NCBI RefSeq assembly: GCF_014117325.1 | Contig: NZ_CP059732.1 | Span: forward strand, 6,585,001-6,649,000 | DNA from: Spirosoma foliorum | Lineage (GTDB): Bacteria > Bacteroidota > Bacteroidia > Cytophagales > Spirosomataceae | DNA: 64,000 nt | Reading direction: 5' to 3' | In this document: positions 1 to 9,258 of the stretch, one piece after another | Layout: every line of letters begins with the position of its first letter | Numbering within the stretch: position 1 is the stretch's first letter | Position numbers and translations under genes: made by a program | Notes under the pieces: model-generated | The model's input: only the letters and a program-made list of their open reading frames with translations | The model's database searches: none | Told to the model about the DNA's origin: nothing

Positions 1-2234
1 ATGGAAAGAAGTTCTATGGTTGTTAATCTTTGTTGGAGGCTTGCAGCAGTTTGTGGCATCCAGGAAAGAAAAATAGCCTTAAGTGATTCAATTGGTTTAT
101 TCACCCAGTTATCATCAATTTTGATTTCAGCGAGCTTTGCCAGTACGAAAACGACTCTTGAAAAGGTTGTGGGTGACCAAGCTAAACTCTCTAAGGCCCA
201 CAATAAACCAGCCCGCGAGGTGCCGCCAAAGATTCCAGAATCGGCCGGCCGCATGAGGCCAAAAGATGCGGGCTCAACTGTTTTTAAATCCTTCTCTAAT
301 ATTTTTAGAAATTCGTCAGGGGCGGCTTCCGCATACGTCGGTAAGTCACGATCCTGTGCTTCCAATGTGCGGGTTGTCAGCGGCTCACCCAGTAGTTTTC
401 TAACCAAGCCAACTGCCATAGATTCGACATTTAGCCCTAATTTCTTTTGAAACAATTTATTCCCATAGACCGCTAATAAGACAAGCGTTTCACAAATTCC
501 CTTACGTAATGCCCCTGAAATTTCACGCATTTTTCCACGAAGCATGGCAAACAGGCGATCTTTTTCGGGAAGATCCAAAGAAGGCTCATCTTCCGAAAGG
601 ACGAAATCAGCAACTTCAAAATAGGTTTCTAATTCAGAACGAGTGAGCGTACCACTGATTGCGAATAAGAGATCAATTTTAGAAACAACACCACGATATG
701 AGCCAACCGACCAGACAGGGGAATCATTTAACTGTGTAAGTTTTTGAAGTTGTTTTTCTAGCTCTTCGTATGAGGTTTCCTTTGCTAATGAAGACAAAAT
801 AAATTGATCCAGCTTATTAGTAGAACTCCATGCTCCAGCAAACATAAATGGCACCAGGCTAGTCGCAATCTGTCGATTAACAGACCAATCCGGAGCCCTA
901 ACGGCTGGCACCTTGGAAAGTCTTCTTCGCAGAACAGTTAACGAGCGGCCAGATTCATTTTCAAGTCTATTCACTTCGTCTCGACTATACCCAGTTTCCT
1001 CAAGAGCAGAATGAAACGTGTCATAATTTAACGGCTCTAATAAGACATGCGGCTCGGTATTAATTGCATTACGAGGATATACAACAGCCGTATAAATAGT
1101 GCGGCAAAATGGTGCCAGTTCACGTTCAACTTCTCGCGTAGTAGCAATTGCAATGAAGTTTGAGGAACCTATAGCAAGCTTAGGAAGTATTCCCGGTTCA
1201 TCGAAAACAACAATCCGATCCCGGAAAGAAGCTAGTTCCGTTCCCGTTTCACTAAATAATTCAGCTAAAAAGGCCACTGCTTCTTCCGTTGAATCCGCAG
1301 CAATAATAATGGGTTCCTCTGGTTCCTTAGCCAATATAGATGCCACCGTCTTTCTCGCCCCTTCCACAGCAACTTTAAATAAAGTTCTTGGTAATGGCGG
1401 AGAAGCGACTTGTGCCCAATCAGACCAGCATTGATCAAGCGATCTAGTTTTACTTGAAAAACGTTTCGTCTCATTAGCAAACCAAGTTTGCCCAGCTACT
1501 GATTGTTCCAGCCATTGCTCGAGGTCGCTGGCGTCATAAGCACGGATATCCTTCCAATGTCCCTCAGCTTTCCGTTCACTGATCCATTGTGTTTTTCCAG
1601 GCCAGCGACGTGGCGTGACAAAAACAAATGTCGTATTGCTACGATCTGATTTACTTTCGGCTTTCGTACTTTTTTTATAATCGTGATCAGCTTTGCCTTT
1701 GATGGCCTCGTTACAACCAAACTCCCATCCAGATTGGCCTTCAGGAATCCACGGAGTTCCTGAAGTAGCGGTAACAGAACCATCGCAGCCTGGACGCTGA
1801 GCGTCATCATTCCCAGAAAAATCAACTTTTGTTAGTCCGACACCGGTTGAATGGACGAGTGTACGCAGAAAAACCGAAAGACGTGATCGGGCACTGATAT
1901 TATGATCAACCCAGGTCTCTATTTCATTAGCTACAATACTCAAAAATGGTGGTACATATGCGTTTGTGTTGGCTGGTGCACCTTTTGTTTGTGCAACGTC
2001 ATAAGCTGCTTGTAAATCGTGGAGCTTTTGCGCAGGAATACCAAAGGCTCTTTCAATTCTAGCAGCCATATCAGAAGACAATGATGAATTCCCATTTATA
2101 AAATTTGAGAAGGCAGGACGTCCAATACCAAGGGTTTTTGCCGCATCTTTAACTGTTATCTTCTGGGGCGTTAGAATCGTTTCTCGGATATACTCGCCCG
2201 GAGTTTGTGTAGTATTAATGTCCTCAAGGGCCAT
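1..2234 (-). CDS. Large XRE-HTH-fused protein, possible defence-related nuclease/NTPase-like (3' end outside window)
   Basis: The frame is open from an ATG at 2234 to the window edge, at least 744 residues with no stop. Residues about 12-70 read as an XRE/HigA-type helix-turn-helix: a TPGEYIRETI lead, then VKDAAKTLGIGRPAFSNFING. Residues about 95-250 hold a distinctive block with GCDGS (149-153), SGWEFG (168-173), KADHDYKK (181-188), FVFVTPRRW and YDASDLEQWLEQ. The spaced D, WEFG and KA positions are reminiscent of a PD-(D/E)xK nuclease fold, but that is my inference. No P-loop (GxxGKS/T) is seen in the visible part. The protein lies near mobile-element genes, so a phage-defence or stress-regulator role is plausible but unproven. 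The coding frame is secure; the function is not. Confidence 0.75.
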   Translation of the reverse strand, partial: MALEDINTTQTPGEYIRETILTPQKITVKDAAKTLGIGRPAFSNFINGNSSLSSDMAARIERAFGIPAQKLHDLQAAYDVAQTKGAPANTNAYVPPFLSIVANEIETWVDHNISARSRLSVFLRTLVHSTGVGLTKVDFSGNDDAQRPGCDGSVTATSGTPWIPEGQSGWEFGCNEAIKGKADHDYKKSTKAESKSDRSNTTFVFVTPRRWPGKTQWISERKAEGHWKDIRAYDASDLEQWLEQSVAGQTWFANETKRFSSKTRSLDQCWSDWAQVASPPLPRTLFKVAVEGARKTVASILAKEPEEPIIIAADSTEEAVAFLAELFSETGTELASFRDRIVVFDEPGILPKLAIGSSNFIAIATTREVERELAPFCRTIYTAVVYPRNAINTEPHVLLEPLNYDTFHSALEETGYSRDEVNRLENESGRSLTVLRRRLSKVPAVRAPDWSVNRQIATSLVPFMFAGAWSSTNKLDQFILSSLAKETSYEELEKQLQKLTQLNDSPVWSVGSYRGVVSKIDLLFAISGTLTRSELETYFEVADFVLSEDEPSLDLPEKDRLFAMLRGKMREISGALRKGICETLVLLAVYGNKLFQKKLGLNVESMAVGLVRKLLGEPLTTRTLEAQDRDLPTYAEAAPDEFLKILEKDLKTVEPASFGLMRPADSGIFGGTSRAGLLWALESLAWSPTTFSRVVFVLAKLAEIKIDDNWVNKPIESLKAIFLSWMPQTAASLQQRLTTIELLS

Positions 2235-2342
2235 ATCAAAATCAATTTGTATTCTGTAGCGCAACACGATACACAATATAAAAGTTTCAATTTGTAATTA
2301 ATTTCAGTATGGATGTTAGACGCCAATCTTGCAGGCAGAAAA

Positions 2343-2987
2343 TCACCTGATAAAATGCAATTGAAGTAATGGCGATGCATCAGCAGCCATTTGCCCATGT
2401 TCGAGTAAAACTTCCCGGTATTTGATCAATGTGATGGCTTTCCAATCTACTGCCGTGATTGTTTCTGGCAATTGAATCGTATCGCGAGCGAATACATCAC
2501 GCAACCACATTTCCGCAATTAGTGAATGGTCAAGGTTGGGTTGATAGCCTAGCAGCCAGACTAGTCTTGAGCGCACAGCATATCCATAAGGGGAAAATGT
2601 TCTATCATAATTTTGATAGATTTCTGGATCGTAGATTAGGTATAGATTGGGCATCATGTCTGCATTGCGGATCAGTTTAACGTGCTCATCGACCTGATGA
2701 CGAAATTCACATGATGTCATCTGCCTCTGTCGGTAGCCCTGCAGTAATCCGCGTAAATAAGGCTCATAGGGTAAGATAACATTGTCGCTGGGGAGATAGC
2801 CTAAACGTTCTTCGATCAACTCCCGGCCCTCGTCTTCAAGATCAGGCAGTATTGTAACTGCGGTAATAAGGTCGTTCCATTGCACCATTTCCTTGCGGCC
2901 TTCCGTAATGGCCTCAGCGTAAGCATCATCGAAACGTTTAACATCGCCGTTGTAATATTCATCAATGATCGTCTGGTTTGAATTCAT
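2343..2987 (-). CDS. Hypothetical protein, 214 aa
   Basis: I do not recognise this protein. It is 214 residues, rich in Leu, Tyr and acidic residues, with no signal peptide or membrane segment, so it is probably cytoplasmic. The N-terminus is acidic and helical-looking, with repeated short charged stretches and several Trp and Tyr in the second half (for example SRLVWLLGYQPN and AEMWLRDVF). It starts 86 bp from the divergent gene at 3074 and ends 108 bp before the start of the large XRE-HTH gene on the same strand, so the two could be co-transcribed. It sits among small genes typical of Bacteroidota mobile DNA and may belong to that cargo. Confidence 0.7.
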   Translation of the reverse strand: MNSNQTIIDEYYNGDVKRFDDAYAEAITEGRKEMVQWNDLITAVTILPDLEDEGRELIEERLGYLPSDNVILPYEPYLRGLLQGYRQRQMTSCEFRHQVDEHVKLIRNADMMPNLYLIYDPEIYQNYDRTFSPYGYAVRSRLVWLLGYQPNLDHSLIAEMWLRDVFARDTIQLPETITAVDWKAITLIKYREVLLEHGQMAADASPLLQLHFIR

Positions 2988-3073
2988 TTTTATGCTCCGG
3001 TCGTAAAAGCATTCATTACATTCCCTATATTAGCATAACAGTAACAAACAGCAAACACTAAATACACAAGCAA

Positions 3074-3565
3074 ATGAACGAGAAAGAAGGCGAAGATGAA
3101 GGGTATCCACCGGAATACGCCCATATCGAAGACAAGGTGCAGGCCGCCCAAGAGCGGGCTCGGCAGATTGATGAGCAGATCAAAAATGTCCCACAGAACA
3201 GTAAACCGACGCTTGCCTTCAGGCCACCTGGTTTCACACAACCACGCTATTTTAACCGCGAACGGGCAATCGCGTCTTTAGAACAGCAGAAATCTGAATT
3301 GAAAGAAGATACTTTCAGTCAGGTTGAGCAGGAAGTAAGAGAGGCTGACCCTAAAGCTGCTCGGCAAGTGCGTGATCAAGCCCGTGAAACGCTATATCCT
3401 AATCCGTTTAGACAGATGGATGTTGAGAAAAAGAATACATTTCACAGTAAGCCTAAGGATTTAGAGCTATCGCAGAATTATATGGATTCGATGTTTTCCC
3501 GGTCAAGAAGACTTCCTTCAAAAGATAAATCCCCTGAGCGAGGCAAAGACATGGATCGTGATTAA
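3074..3565 (+). CDS. Hypothetical charged, helical protein of mobile-element context
   Basis: This 163-residue protein is very hydrophilic and predicted mostly helical, with Glu/Lys/Gln-rich stretches (residues about 15-40 and 60-105) and a basic, Ser/Arg-rich tail ending in KDMDRD. No signal peptide or membrane segment is present. It is divergent from the 2343-2987 gene and convergent with the 3579-3851 gene, with 13 bp between the two 3' ends. I cannot assign a function. Its basic tail resembles that of the small protein at 3579 (both end in a stretch rich in Arg, Asp and Lys), and both lie next to an excisionase-like HTH gene, which suggests plasmid or conjugative-element accessory proteins. 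Confidence 0.65.
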   Translation: MNEKEGEDEGYPPEYAHIEDKVQAAQERARQIDEQIKNVPQNSKPTLAFRPPGFTQPRYFNRERAIASLEQQKSELKEDTFSQVEQEVREADPKAARQVRDQARETLYPNPFRQMDVEKKNTFHSKPKDLELSQNYMDSMFSRSRRLPSKDKSPERGKDMDRD

Positions 3566-3578
3566 AATTTGATCACAC

Positions 3579-3851
3579 TTAATCTTTATCCAGTTCAATG
3601 TCCCGACCTCTGGATTTGGTTGGTGTACCCTGCTCTTTTGATGGACGCTCTCCCTTTAGCCAGGACGGTAAACGATCTTTCATCCGCTCCGTCGTATATT
3701 GGTCACGTCCTGCTTTAAAACCAGCAATGCGATTGCTCTCACCTTGGACGTTGGCTAGTTGTTCGGCCAATTGTGGCAGGTGCTGAGCAATCGTATACCC
3801 CTCATTAAAGCCTTTCAGATAATCTGGTTCTACTTTCTCCTCGTCTTCCAT
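3579..3851 (-). CDS. Small conserved hypothetical protein, 90 aa, paired with HTH gene
   Basis: This 90-residue hydrophilic protein contains GFNEGYTIAQHLP, then a central GFKAGRDQY and RLPSWLKGERP. It looks like a small family I associate with Bacteroidota mobile elements, though no function is known to me. Its ATG at 3851 lies two bases after the stop of the upstream HTH gene (3854-4123), so the pair is almost certainly one transcript with coupled translation. No membrane segment or signal peptide is seen. The tail is charged and probably disordered. Confidence 0.7.
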   Translation of the reverse strand: MEDEEKVEPDYLKGFNEGYTIAQHLPQLAEQLANVQGESNRIAGFKAGRDQYTTERMKDRLPSWLKGERPSKEQGTPTKSRGRDIELDKD

Positions 3852-3853
3852 AG

Positions 3854-4123
3854 CTAGAACGTGTTTCGTGCGTTTTGTTCAAGATAGGCATTTAATGAAT
3901 CACGATCATACACAATGATTTTCTTCTGCGGCTGTGAGAAACGGATCTTTCCCTCATCCCTCAGTTTCTGCAATGTCGTTTTCGATTTGATGTTTAGCAA
4001 TTGCATGGCTTCCTCATCAGAAATCCATTTTTCTTTTTCTTGCCCGCTCTTCTCTTTAAGCCTAGCAACAACCTGTTCAACCAGAGCATAAAAGGCTTCA
4101 TCTTGCAGGCAGATTACTTCCAT
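3854..4123 (-). CDS. Helix-turn-helix (HTH_17/excisionase-like) DNA-binding protein
   Basis: This 89-residue protein begins MEVICLQDEAFYALVEQVV, the usual opening of a widespread Bacteroidota mobile-element DNA-binding family. Residues about 35-75 form the winged HTH: WISDEEAMQLLNIKSKTTLQ, a basic recognition segment with KLRDEGKIRFSQ, then a wing IIVYDRDSLNAYL. Family members resemble excisionases and element-borne regulators, so it probably binds DNA to control element excision or gene expression. It is first in a two-gene unit with the 90-residue protein downstream. No integrase gene is visible in the window. Confidence 0.8.
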   Translation of the reverse strand: MEVICLQDEAFYALVEQVVARLKEKSGQEKEKWISDEEAMQLLNIKSKTTLQKLRDEGKIRFSQPQKKIIVYDRDSLNAYLEQNARNTF

Positions 4124-4385
4124 GAAGTTTTTATTAAAAAAGAAATAGATGATTACGAAAGTATATAGTAAGTAAAATTACGAGAAATCAATACCCATCT
4201 TATTTCTGATCTTGATATAAAATCTGGACCTTCTATGTATCTATTACCACTTTGCATTTTTGCTATTTCGAGACCTTTAACAGCTTCCTTAATCCACGTA
4301 TTTGCATCTTCGGTAGAAGCCAATTCGGCCCAGTAAATTGTTGTTATATAGACAATGCTTACTGTAACATAAAGGTTTGAGGCCA

Positions 4386-4808
4386 TGCCTCTTCTAAGTC
4401 AATTGCCTTTACGGTAATATCTAAGGAGTTATCTAATGCTGTATTGTATAATTGGACTTCAGCTCCAGATATTTTCCTTGGCTTAGGTACAGTTTTAGGG
4501 CCTAGGATACTACTTGATGCTAGTTAGTTTTCGCTCAGAAGCTTTTCTAATTAGCTACGGTCTGTTATCTGGAGATTAGTGTTTGCCGAAACTATTCCAA
4601 CATTAAACTTATCCGCCATGTAGCGCCCCAGTTCAGTTTCTCGACTTTTTAGGTGTAAAAACGAAAAGATTACAACTCTAGTTTTTCTCTTTGCTTCAAT
4701 CTATTTAGATAAATTATTCGCAATTTGTTTTAATTGTGAACGTATATCTTGAACATAAGTACTGTGTAATCCAACGAAAAACATTATAAATAAGGAAAAT
4801 TTATTCAT
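4386..4808 (-). pseudogene. Decayed CsgG/FlgO-like gene (paralogue of 6151-7014)
   Basis: Reading from an ATG at 4808, the translation aligns residue by residue with the intact paralogue at 6151-7014: a signal peptide, then QDIRSQLKQIANNLSK, ETELGRYMADKFNVG, a decayed ITDRS, SILGPKTVPK and DNSLDITVKAID. Three in-frame stops interrupt it: after NNLSK, after TDRS and shortly after. Each lies where the paralogue has a Gln or Lys codon, so single substitutions explain them, and no frameshift is needed. Similarity fades near 4386. It is the third member of a tandem family with 4830-5759 and 6151-7014. Confidence 0.85.
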
Positions 4809-4829
4809 GTCAATGAATAAAAAATTAAA

Positions 4830-5759
4830 TCATTTTACAGGAATATTTTTGCAACTTAGCTCTTGGTCTTGCATTTCGAAAAGTTGGAGATTTTTTACTT
4901 TGCGATCACCTACTGCAAAAAGAGCACTTCCGCTAACTGTAATACCATATTTAGAATAATAATTAGTAATCACGTCGGCATATCCATTATTTTCGGTAGA
5001 CCCTATGAAAGTCCTATCTGGTCCATACTGTTCACCGGCATCAGTAATAATATTTACTGCTCTACTTTTATAGCTAAATGATATATCAGATTTGTCAGCC
5101 CGATCATTATAAATAGTAAACTGGCATGTCAGAAAATCACCACTTTGCGAACACCCTTTAAGAGTAATTAGAATCCCTTCTGAGTTTCTCCCACTGCAAA
5201 TCGGTTTTGGAGATGGAGTAGTATGTCTAGATTGATAAGGATCTTTTACTACAACTATTCCATTTATTAATCTATCTATATCAGGAGTTCGAGTTATATC
5301 TCCAGCTACTGAGCGTATAATTATTCCTCGTTGGATATCAATTATTTTAACATTCACTCGCACGCTCTCACTGAAAGAAGTGTAAGTACCATAGATCAGA
5401 GCCTCTATCCCAGCCAATCTACCTAGCTGTATCGCTGTAGAAGGATCAGTGAGGGCTTTACTCTGCAGTTGGTTTTCCTGCATTAAGATGTTGATACGGC
5501 TTCTATCAATTACTAAAAATCCGTGACCGGCTTCAGGTAAATATGTATTAAATTCTTCACTAAGAAATTGACCAAATTGTGTAACAGATCCATTAGTATC
5601 TGTGAAATCGGCAACTGCGATACGCTTTTTATTTGTTTCAGCGATTTTTTTGCCCAGTTCCTGCGCAATCGACTTAATCTGCAAGTCGTACTGAGCATGC
5701 AAGTCATAAATAATTAAAAAATTAAATACAAGGAAAAGTATGATATGAATTTTTCTCAT
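4830..5759 (-). CDS. Exported CsgG/FlgO-family protein
   Basis: This 309-residue protein starts with a signal peptide (hydrophobic residues about 4-20, cleavage likely after LHAQ). Residues about 25-165 match the CsgG/FlgO pattern: a helical lead (IKSIAQELGKKIAE), KRIAVADFTD, a start of domain FGQFLSEEFNTYL, FLVIDRSRINILMQENQ, and LAGIEALIYGTYT followed by VRVNVKIID. Family members are periplasmic or outer-membrane-associated proteins in curli secretion or flagellar assembly. The C-terminal third, after a Pro-rich linker near 185, is a beta-rich domain with three Cys that I do not recognise. It is a divergent paralogue of 6151-7014. Function here is unknown. Confidence 0.8.
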   Translation of the reverse strand: MRKIHIILFLVFNFLIIYDLHAQYDLQIKSIAQELGKKIAETNKKRIAVADFTDTNGSVTQFGQFLSEEFNTYLPEAGHGFLVIDRSRINILMQENQLQSKALTDPSTAIQLGRLAGIEALIYGTYTSFSESVRVNVKIIDIQRGIIIRSVAGDITRTPDIDRLINGIVVVKDPYQSRHTTPSPKPICSGRNSEGILITLKGCSQSGDFLTCQFTIYNDRADKSDISFSYKSRAVNIITDAGEQYGPDRTFIGSTENNGYADVITNYYSKYGITVSGSALFAVGDRKVKNLQLFEMQDQELSCKNIPVK

Positions 5760-6150
5760 ATTAAAATAAAAATTAATCGCTTTTCGAACAAAAACTTTAT
5801 TAGCTTCGATGAAGTTATATTACTGGTTCAAACTCTTTTTTATGAAAATACGAGCTGAATTTACTAGATTAATAATCACTCAGCATAGCTCAGTTACAGG
5901 TGATATTTTACTATAACGCTGATTTTTCACTTCTTTACTTGTATAAAAATAAAACGCAAGACTATTATTTTTTATTTTTATCTAAATTGTACACATTAAT
6001 AAATGGTAAAAAATTTCTTGCGTTTACAAAGATTAAAATTTTGAGTTGATAAATTTTGGCTTTACTATTTCTATGCGAAACAAGCTACATCTTTCAACTA
6101 TTATATTTTTAAAACCTATTTAGCCATGTATGTGTCTTGATTGTAATGAG
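5760..6150. other. Intergenic, A+T-rich, nothing recognised
   Basis: This 391-bp gap between the two CsgG/FlgO-like genes is very A+T-rich. No open frame, tRNA or clear inverted repeat was found. It must hold the promoter of the 4830-5759 gene near its low-coordinate end, but I could not pick out a convincing Bacteroidota promoter. Confidence 0.5.
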
Positions 6151-7014
6151 TTAGTCGGTGTAAGTTTTTGTATAGACTTTACATGGCTCAATGACAAATT
6201 GCTCTGTTTTTAATTCGACATCATTATCATTTCGAAACCAGATTTGATGATTCATATGATCTTGCTTTTGTTGAATGTAAACCTCTTTCCAACACTTCGT
6301 CTCTCCAGGATGAATATAGAAAACATTATATGCAGCATAACTCCACATATGCTGATTAAGCCCTTTGACATTTATTGAAGAGCCATTTGTTAAACAGATT
6401 ACACAGGAGTTTTTTGTTCCACAGTCAGGGGCAGGCTTGATTTCAGTCCGTACTTTTGGAGTATTAGATGTATTGCTAGAGTTATTAGTGTTATTTATTC
6501 CAATACCTCCTACTGAACTCAGTAATTTGTTGACTTCTGGTGTACGAGGGATAACGCCATCTGTCCCGCCCAAACGAACAGCTCGTTGACTATCGATAAT
6601 TTTTACAGTGAGGTCAATAGAGTTATCTAAAGGTGCATAATTGCCCGTGATAAATACATCTACGCCAGCAATTTTACCAAGGGTAGGGATAGTTTTCGGA
6701 TCTAATATACTCTTAGCTCCAAACTTATTTTCTTCCATTAACTGTGCCAGTTGACTACGATCCAATACCTCCAGATTAGGGCTATTACTGAGGCCTAAAC
6801 TAAACTTATCGGCCATATATCGGCCTAATTCGGTCTCCTGGTTCTGTAGGTCAAGAAAAGAGGCAACTGCAACGCGTTTTTTGCCTTTGGCTTCTATTTG
6901 TTTAGCTAAGTCGTTTGCAATTTGGCGTAATTGGGAACGAACATCTTGAGACAATGCATTATTGTAAATAAATATTCCAAAAAACAGGGTGGCTAGAAAC
7001 GAGGAACGATTCAT
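6151..7014 (-). CDS. Exported CsgG/FlgO-family protein
   Basis: This 287-residue protein has a signal peptide ending at ALSQ, then a CsgG/FlgO-like domain at residues about 25-165: VRSQLRQIANDLAKQI, KRVAVASFLD, ELGRYMADKFSLGL, LEVLDRSQLAQLMEEN, IAGVDVFITGNY and DLTVKIID. An Asn/Ser-rich linker (about 175-190) leads to a separate C-terminal domain with CGTKNSCVICLTNGS, so two closely spaced Cys could form a disulphide in the periplasm. The family assembles with secretion or envelope complexes. The neighbouring decayed copy at 4386-4808 shows the gene was duplicated in tandem. Substrate or partner is unknown. Confidence 0.82.
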   Translation of the reverse strand: MNRSSFLATLFFGIFIYNNALSQDVRSQLRQIANDLAKQIEAKGKKRVAVASFLDLQNQETELGRYMADKFSLGLSNSPNLEVLDRSQLAQLMEENKFGAKSILDPKTIPTLGKIAGVDVFITGNYAPLDNSIDLTVKIIDSQRAVRLGGTDGVIPRTPEVNKLLSSVGGIGINNTNNSSNTSNTPKVRTEIKPAPDCGTKNSCVICLTNGSSINVKGLNQHMWSYAAYNVFYIHPGETKCWKEVYIQQKQDHMNHQIWFRNDNDVELKTEQFVIEPCKVYTKTYTD

Positions 7015-7356
7015 TTTTTTGCTTTGTTTTAGTTTAAGTTAAGAATAAACGATTTGGGTTAATAATATGAACAACCGCTTTACCGCTTTTCGCAATAGCA
7101 GATAATTTTCCATAAAAACAATTGCCTTTATTCTTTCCAACTGCATAAATATATAATTCGTAATTGGCATTCTTATACTCTGTTATAAGCAACTGTATAA
7201 AGGGTGTAGCTGCTGGTATTTACTCCCATTAATATAGTAGTGTATTTAATTTCTGCTCTACTTATCATCTATATAAAAAGAGTCCTTTTTAGAATATTTT
7301 CAAAATATGCTTTATAATCACAAATAATAAAATCCTTTGTAAAAGATTGATAATGT
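7015..7356. other. Intergenic, A+T-rich, nothing recognised
   Basis: This 342-bp gap lies between the start of the CsgG/FlgO-like gene (7014) and the end of the protease gene (7357), both on the minus strand. It is A+T-rich and has no open frame of note. No clear terminator was seen. Confidence 0.5.
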
Positions 7357-8352
7357 CTACCTTTTAGAGAATTTTAGTTTTTCAGTTAATTCAAGAGTTC
7401 TAATTATTGAGAGCGTTTGAGCATTTTCTTTTGAATAGTCAGTACCACTACCATCAAGTGTTTCCCGGCTGATTACTTGACCATTGTGCTTGACTGTCAA
7501 TGTTACATGAGTTTTGTATTTGTGAATCTGCCCATTGGCCCGATTTTCGGGATCATTTTCTGTAAATTCAGAAATTTCACAGACAGGTTTGGTAGAATTC
7601 AATTTGCCCTTCTCATATGGAACAAATGAATAATTTACATACTGTTTAGAAAGAATTTCAGAAGCCTTCTCTGCTAGCTCAAATCCATTCATCGAACTCT
7701 CTTTGACGGTGATAACAGCCACTTCAACTTTGCGACGCGTGTTGGTAACATCAAAGAAATTGCTTAAAATGCTTTCCATTACATTTGCTTTAAGAATAAT
7801 CCCAGTTTCTGGATTTTCAATGGCTTGAAGCATACCCAAGAAGACCTTTTTGCCATTGACGATTGTGTACAAAGATGACCCACTCATACCTTTACTAATC
7901 TGTTCTTTAGGAAAGTAAGGTCTGATGACAATTCGGATATTATCCTTTTCTAATAAGAATACCTTCATTGACTTGACTATGCCATTCAATTGCGCAATGT
8001 CAAGAAAACCATCTACGCTTCCAGTTAGAATATTTTCATAGTTTACATCAATCTGCCAATCCGTACAATACTGTTCACCTCCTGCTATGATTCTTACAAT
8101 GGCCAAATCGTATGGATATAGTTCGACCAATTCTCCAGTAGACAACACACTTCTAGGACCCCATATTGAAAAAGGCTTATTCATATCTTGAACTACATGG
8201 GCAGGAGTGATCACAAAACATTCACCTGACCTAGTCCTTAGTATACCAGATCCATGCTCATGAGCTTGTATATGAACGGCTTGCTGCCCGTAGACAAGCT
8301 CATGAGTACTTAGTCCTAAATAGGAAAGTATAATCACGACAAAAGCTTTCAT
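7357..8352 (-). CDS. Exported trypsin-like serine protease (S1 family)
   Basis: From ATG 8352 the protein has 331 residues and a signal peptide ending near LVYGQ. A trypsin-like fold follows: catalytic His in VITPAHVV, Asp in YPYDLAIV, and Ser in KGMSGSSLY, all in the right order. After residue about 215 comes a separate C-terminal domain of about 115 residues with no match I know. The start was chosen because ATG 8352 overlaps the upstream stop as ATGA (8349-8352), the usual sign of translational coupling; an upstream ATG at 8361 would add three residues. It is the last gene of a three-gene unit with 8349-9257 and 9259-9984. The substrate is unknown. Confidence 0.82.
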   Translation of the reverse strand: MKAFVVIILSYLGLSTHELVYGQQAVHIQAHEHGSGILRTRSGECFVITPAHVVQDMNKPFSIWGPRSVLSTGELVELYPYDLAIVRIIAGGEQYCTDWQIDVNYENILTGSVDGFLDIAQLNGIVKSMKVFLLEKDNIRIVIRPYFPKEQISKGMSGSSLYTIVNGKKVFLGMLQAIENPETGIILKANVMESILSNFFDVTNTRRKVEVAVITVKESSMNGFELAEKASEILSKQYVNYSFVPYEKGKLNSTKPVCEISEFTENDPENRANGQIHKYKTHVTLTVKHNGQVISRETLDGSGTDYSKENAQTLSIIRTLELTEKLKFSKR

Positions 8353-9257
8353 TTTTGCCAAGAAAGGATAACTCCTTTTATTAAGTTATTATCTTTTAAA
8401 AAAGTAAATAAGCTTGTAAGAAAGCCTAATGCACCGAAAATGAGCGAAATAATTTGAAAGGGAGATGCTTTTGATAAGCGATCAAATTTGGTAGCTTGAA
8501 TGTCAACTCCGCTATTTTGTGTTTTCGGACCTGGTTTTAAAATAGTAGCCTGTTTAGCGATTACGCGATAAGCAGCTTGCATACATGGCTGTTCATTAAT
8601 CGTAATAAAACCAAAAGCTTTATTATTTTTATCATCGAACGTTATTTGATCACCTAAGTAAAGTTGATTGGTGCCTGCCTCAAACGTATCAGTAAATGTT
8701 GACTTCCCGGTCATATTGATTTCACCACTTCGAAGCACCGCTGTACTCTCATCTGGTGTTTCAAAATCAACGGATCGGCCTATATTCACTACACCATCAA
8801 CCGGTAAAATAATAGTTTGGCCGTTCTCAGCTCTAGATTTTATGTTACTGATGAAGATTTGCAGAAAATGGCTTGTATGCCTAACAAACTGACTATTTTC
8901 ATCAAATATGCTTCCAATAATCTGATTTTTAGGAGCATTGAATTGTAAAATTGCTGGACCATAAGCTGTACGTTCAATAGTGACAGCGACTCCTTTATTA
9001 AGTTTCAAAGAGCCAGTAAACTTTTTAAAAATAGGATTGGTGCCGGTATCGTAGATATCAGCATCGTAAAAGTTTAGATGGCTACCATTTTCATCTACTG
9101 TTTGAATTTCTATTCGTTCTGTATTCGCGGTAATATTAAATGTAGTTACGATTGGGTCAAATAGTAATGGATAGGAAATAGCTGAACATACTAATACCAC
9201 TATACTTATTAGCCAAGTCTTTCGTGATAACCAAGTAGTTCGTAAAACTCGTTTCAT
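8349..9257 (-). CDS. Hypothetical membrane protein with two terminal membrane segments
   Basis: The start at ATG 9257 sits one base past the upstream stop (9259-9261). A longer frame back to 9314 exists but would overlap that gene. The protein has 302 residues: an N-terminal membrane segment (about residues 12-32), a large beta-looking loop of about 220 residues rich in Thr, Asn and Gly, and a second membrane segment near the C-terminus (SLIFGALGFLTSLFTFL). The loop would lie outside the cytoplasmic membrane. No family is recognised. It is co-transcribed with the trypsin-like protease, so it could anchor, regulate or be cleaved by it. Confidence 0.75.
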   Translation of the reverse strand: MKRVLRTTWLSRKTWLISIVVLVCSAISYPLLFDPIVTTFNITANTERIEIQTVDENGSHLNFYDADIYDTGTNPIFKKFTGSLKLNKGVAVTIERTAYGPAILQFNAPKNQIIGSIFDENSQFVRHTSHFLQIFISNIKSRAENGQTIILPVDGVVNIGRSVDFETPDESTAVLRSGEINMTGKSTFTDTFEAGTNQLYLGDQITFDDKNNKAFGFITINEQPCMQAAYRVIAKQATILKPGPKTQNSGVDIQATKFDRLSKASPFQIISLIFGALGFLTSLFTFLKDNNLIKGVILSWQK

Positions 9258-9258
9258 A

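Noticed and set aside
4153..4386. A 77-residue minus-strand open frame
   Set aside because: It lies where the decayed CsgG/FlgO-like copy loses similarity, has no ribosome site I can support and no known family. It is most likely chance or the tail of the pseudogene.
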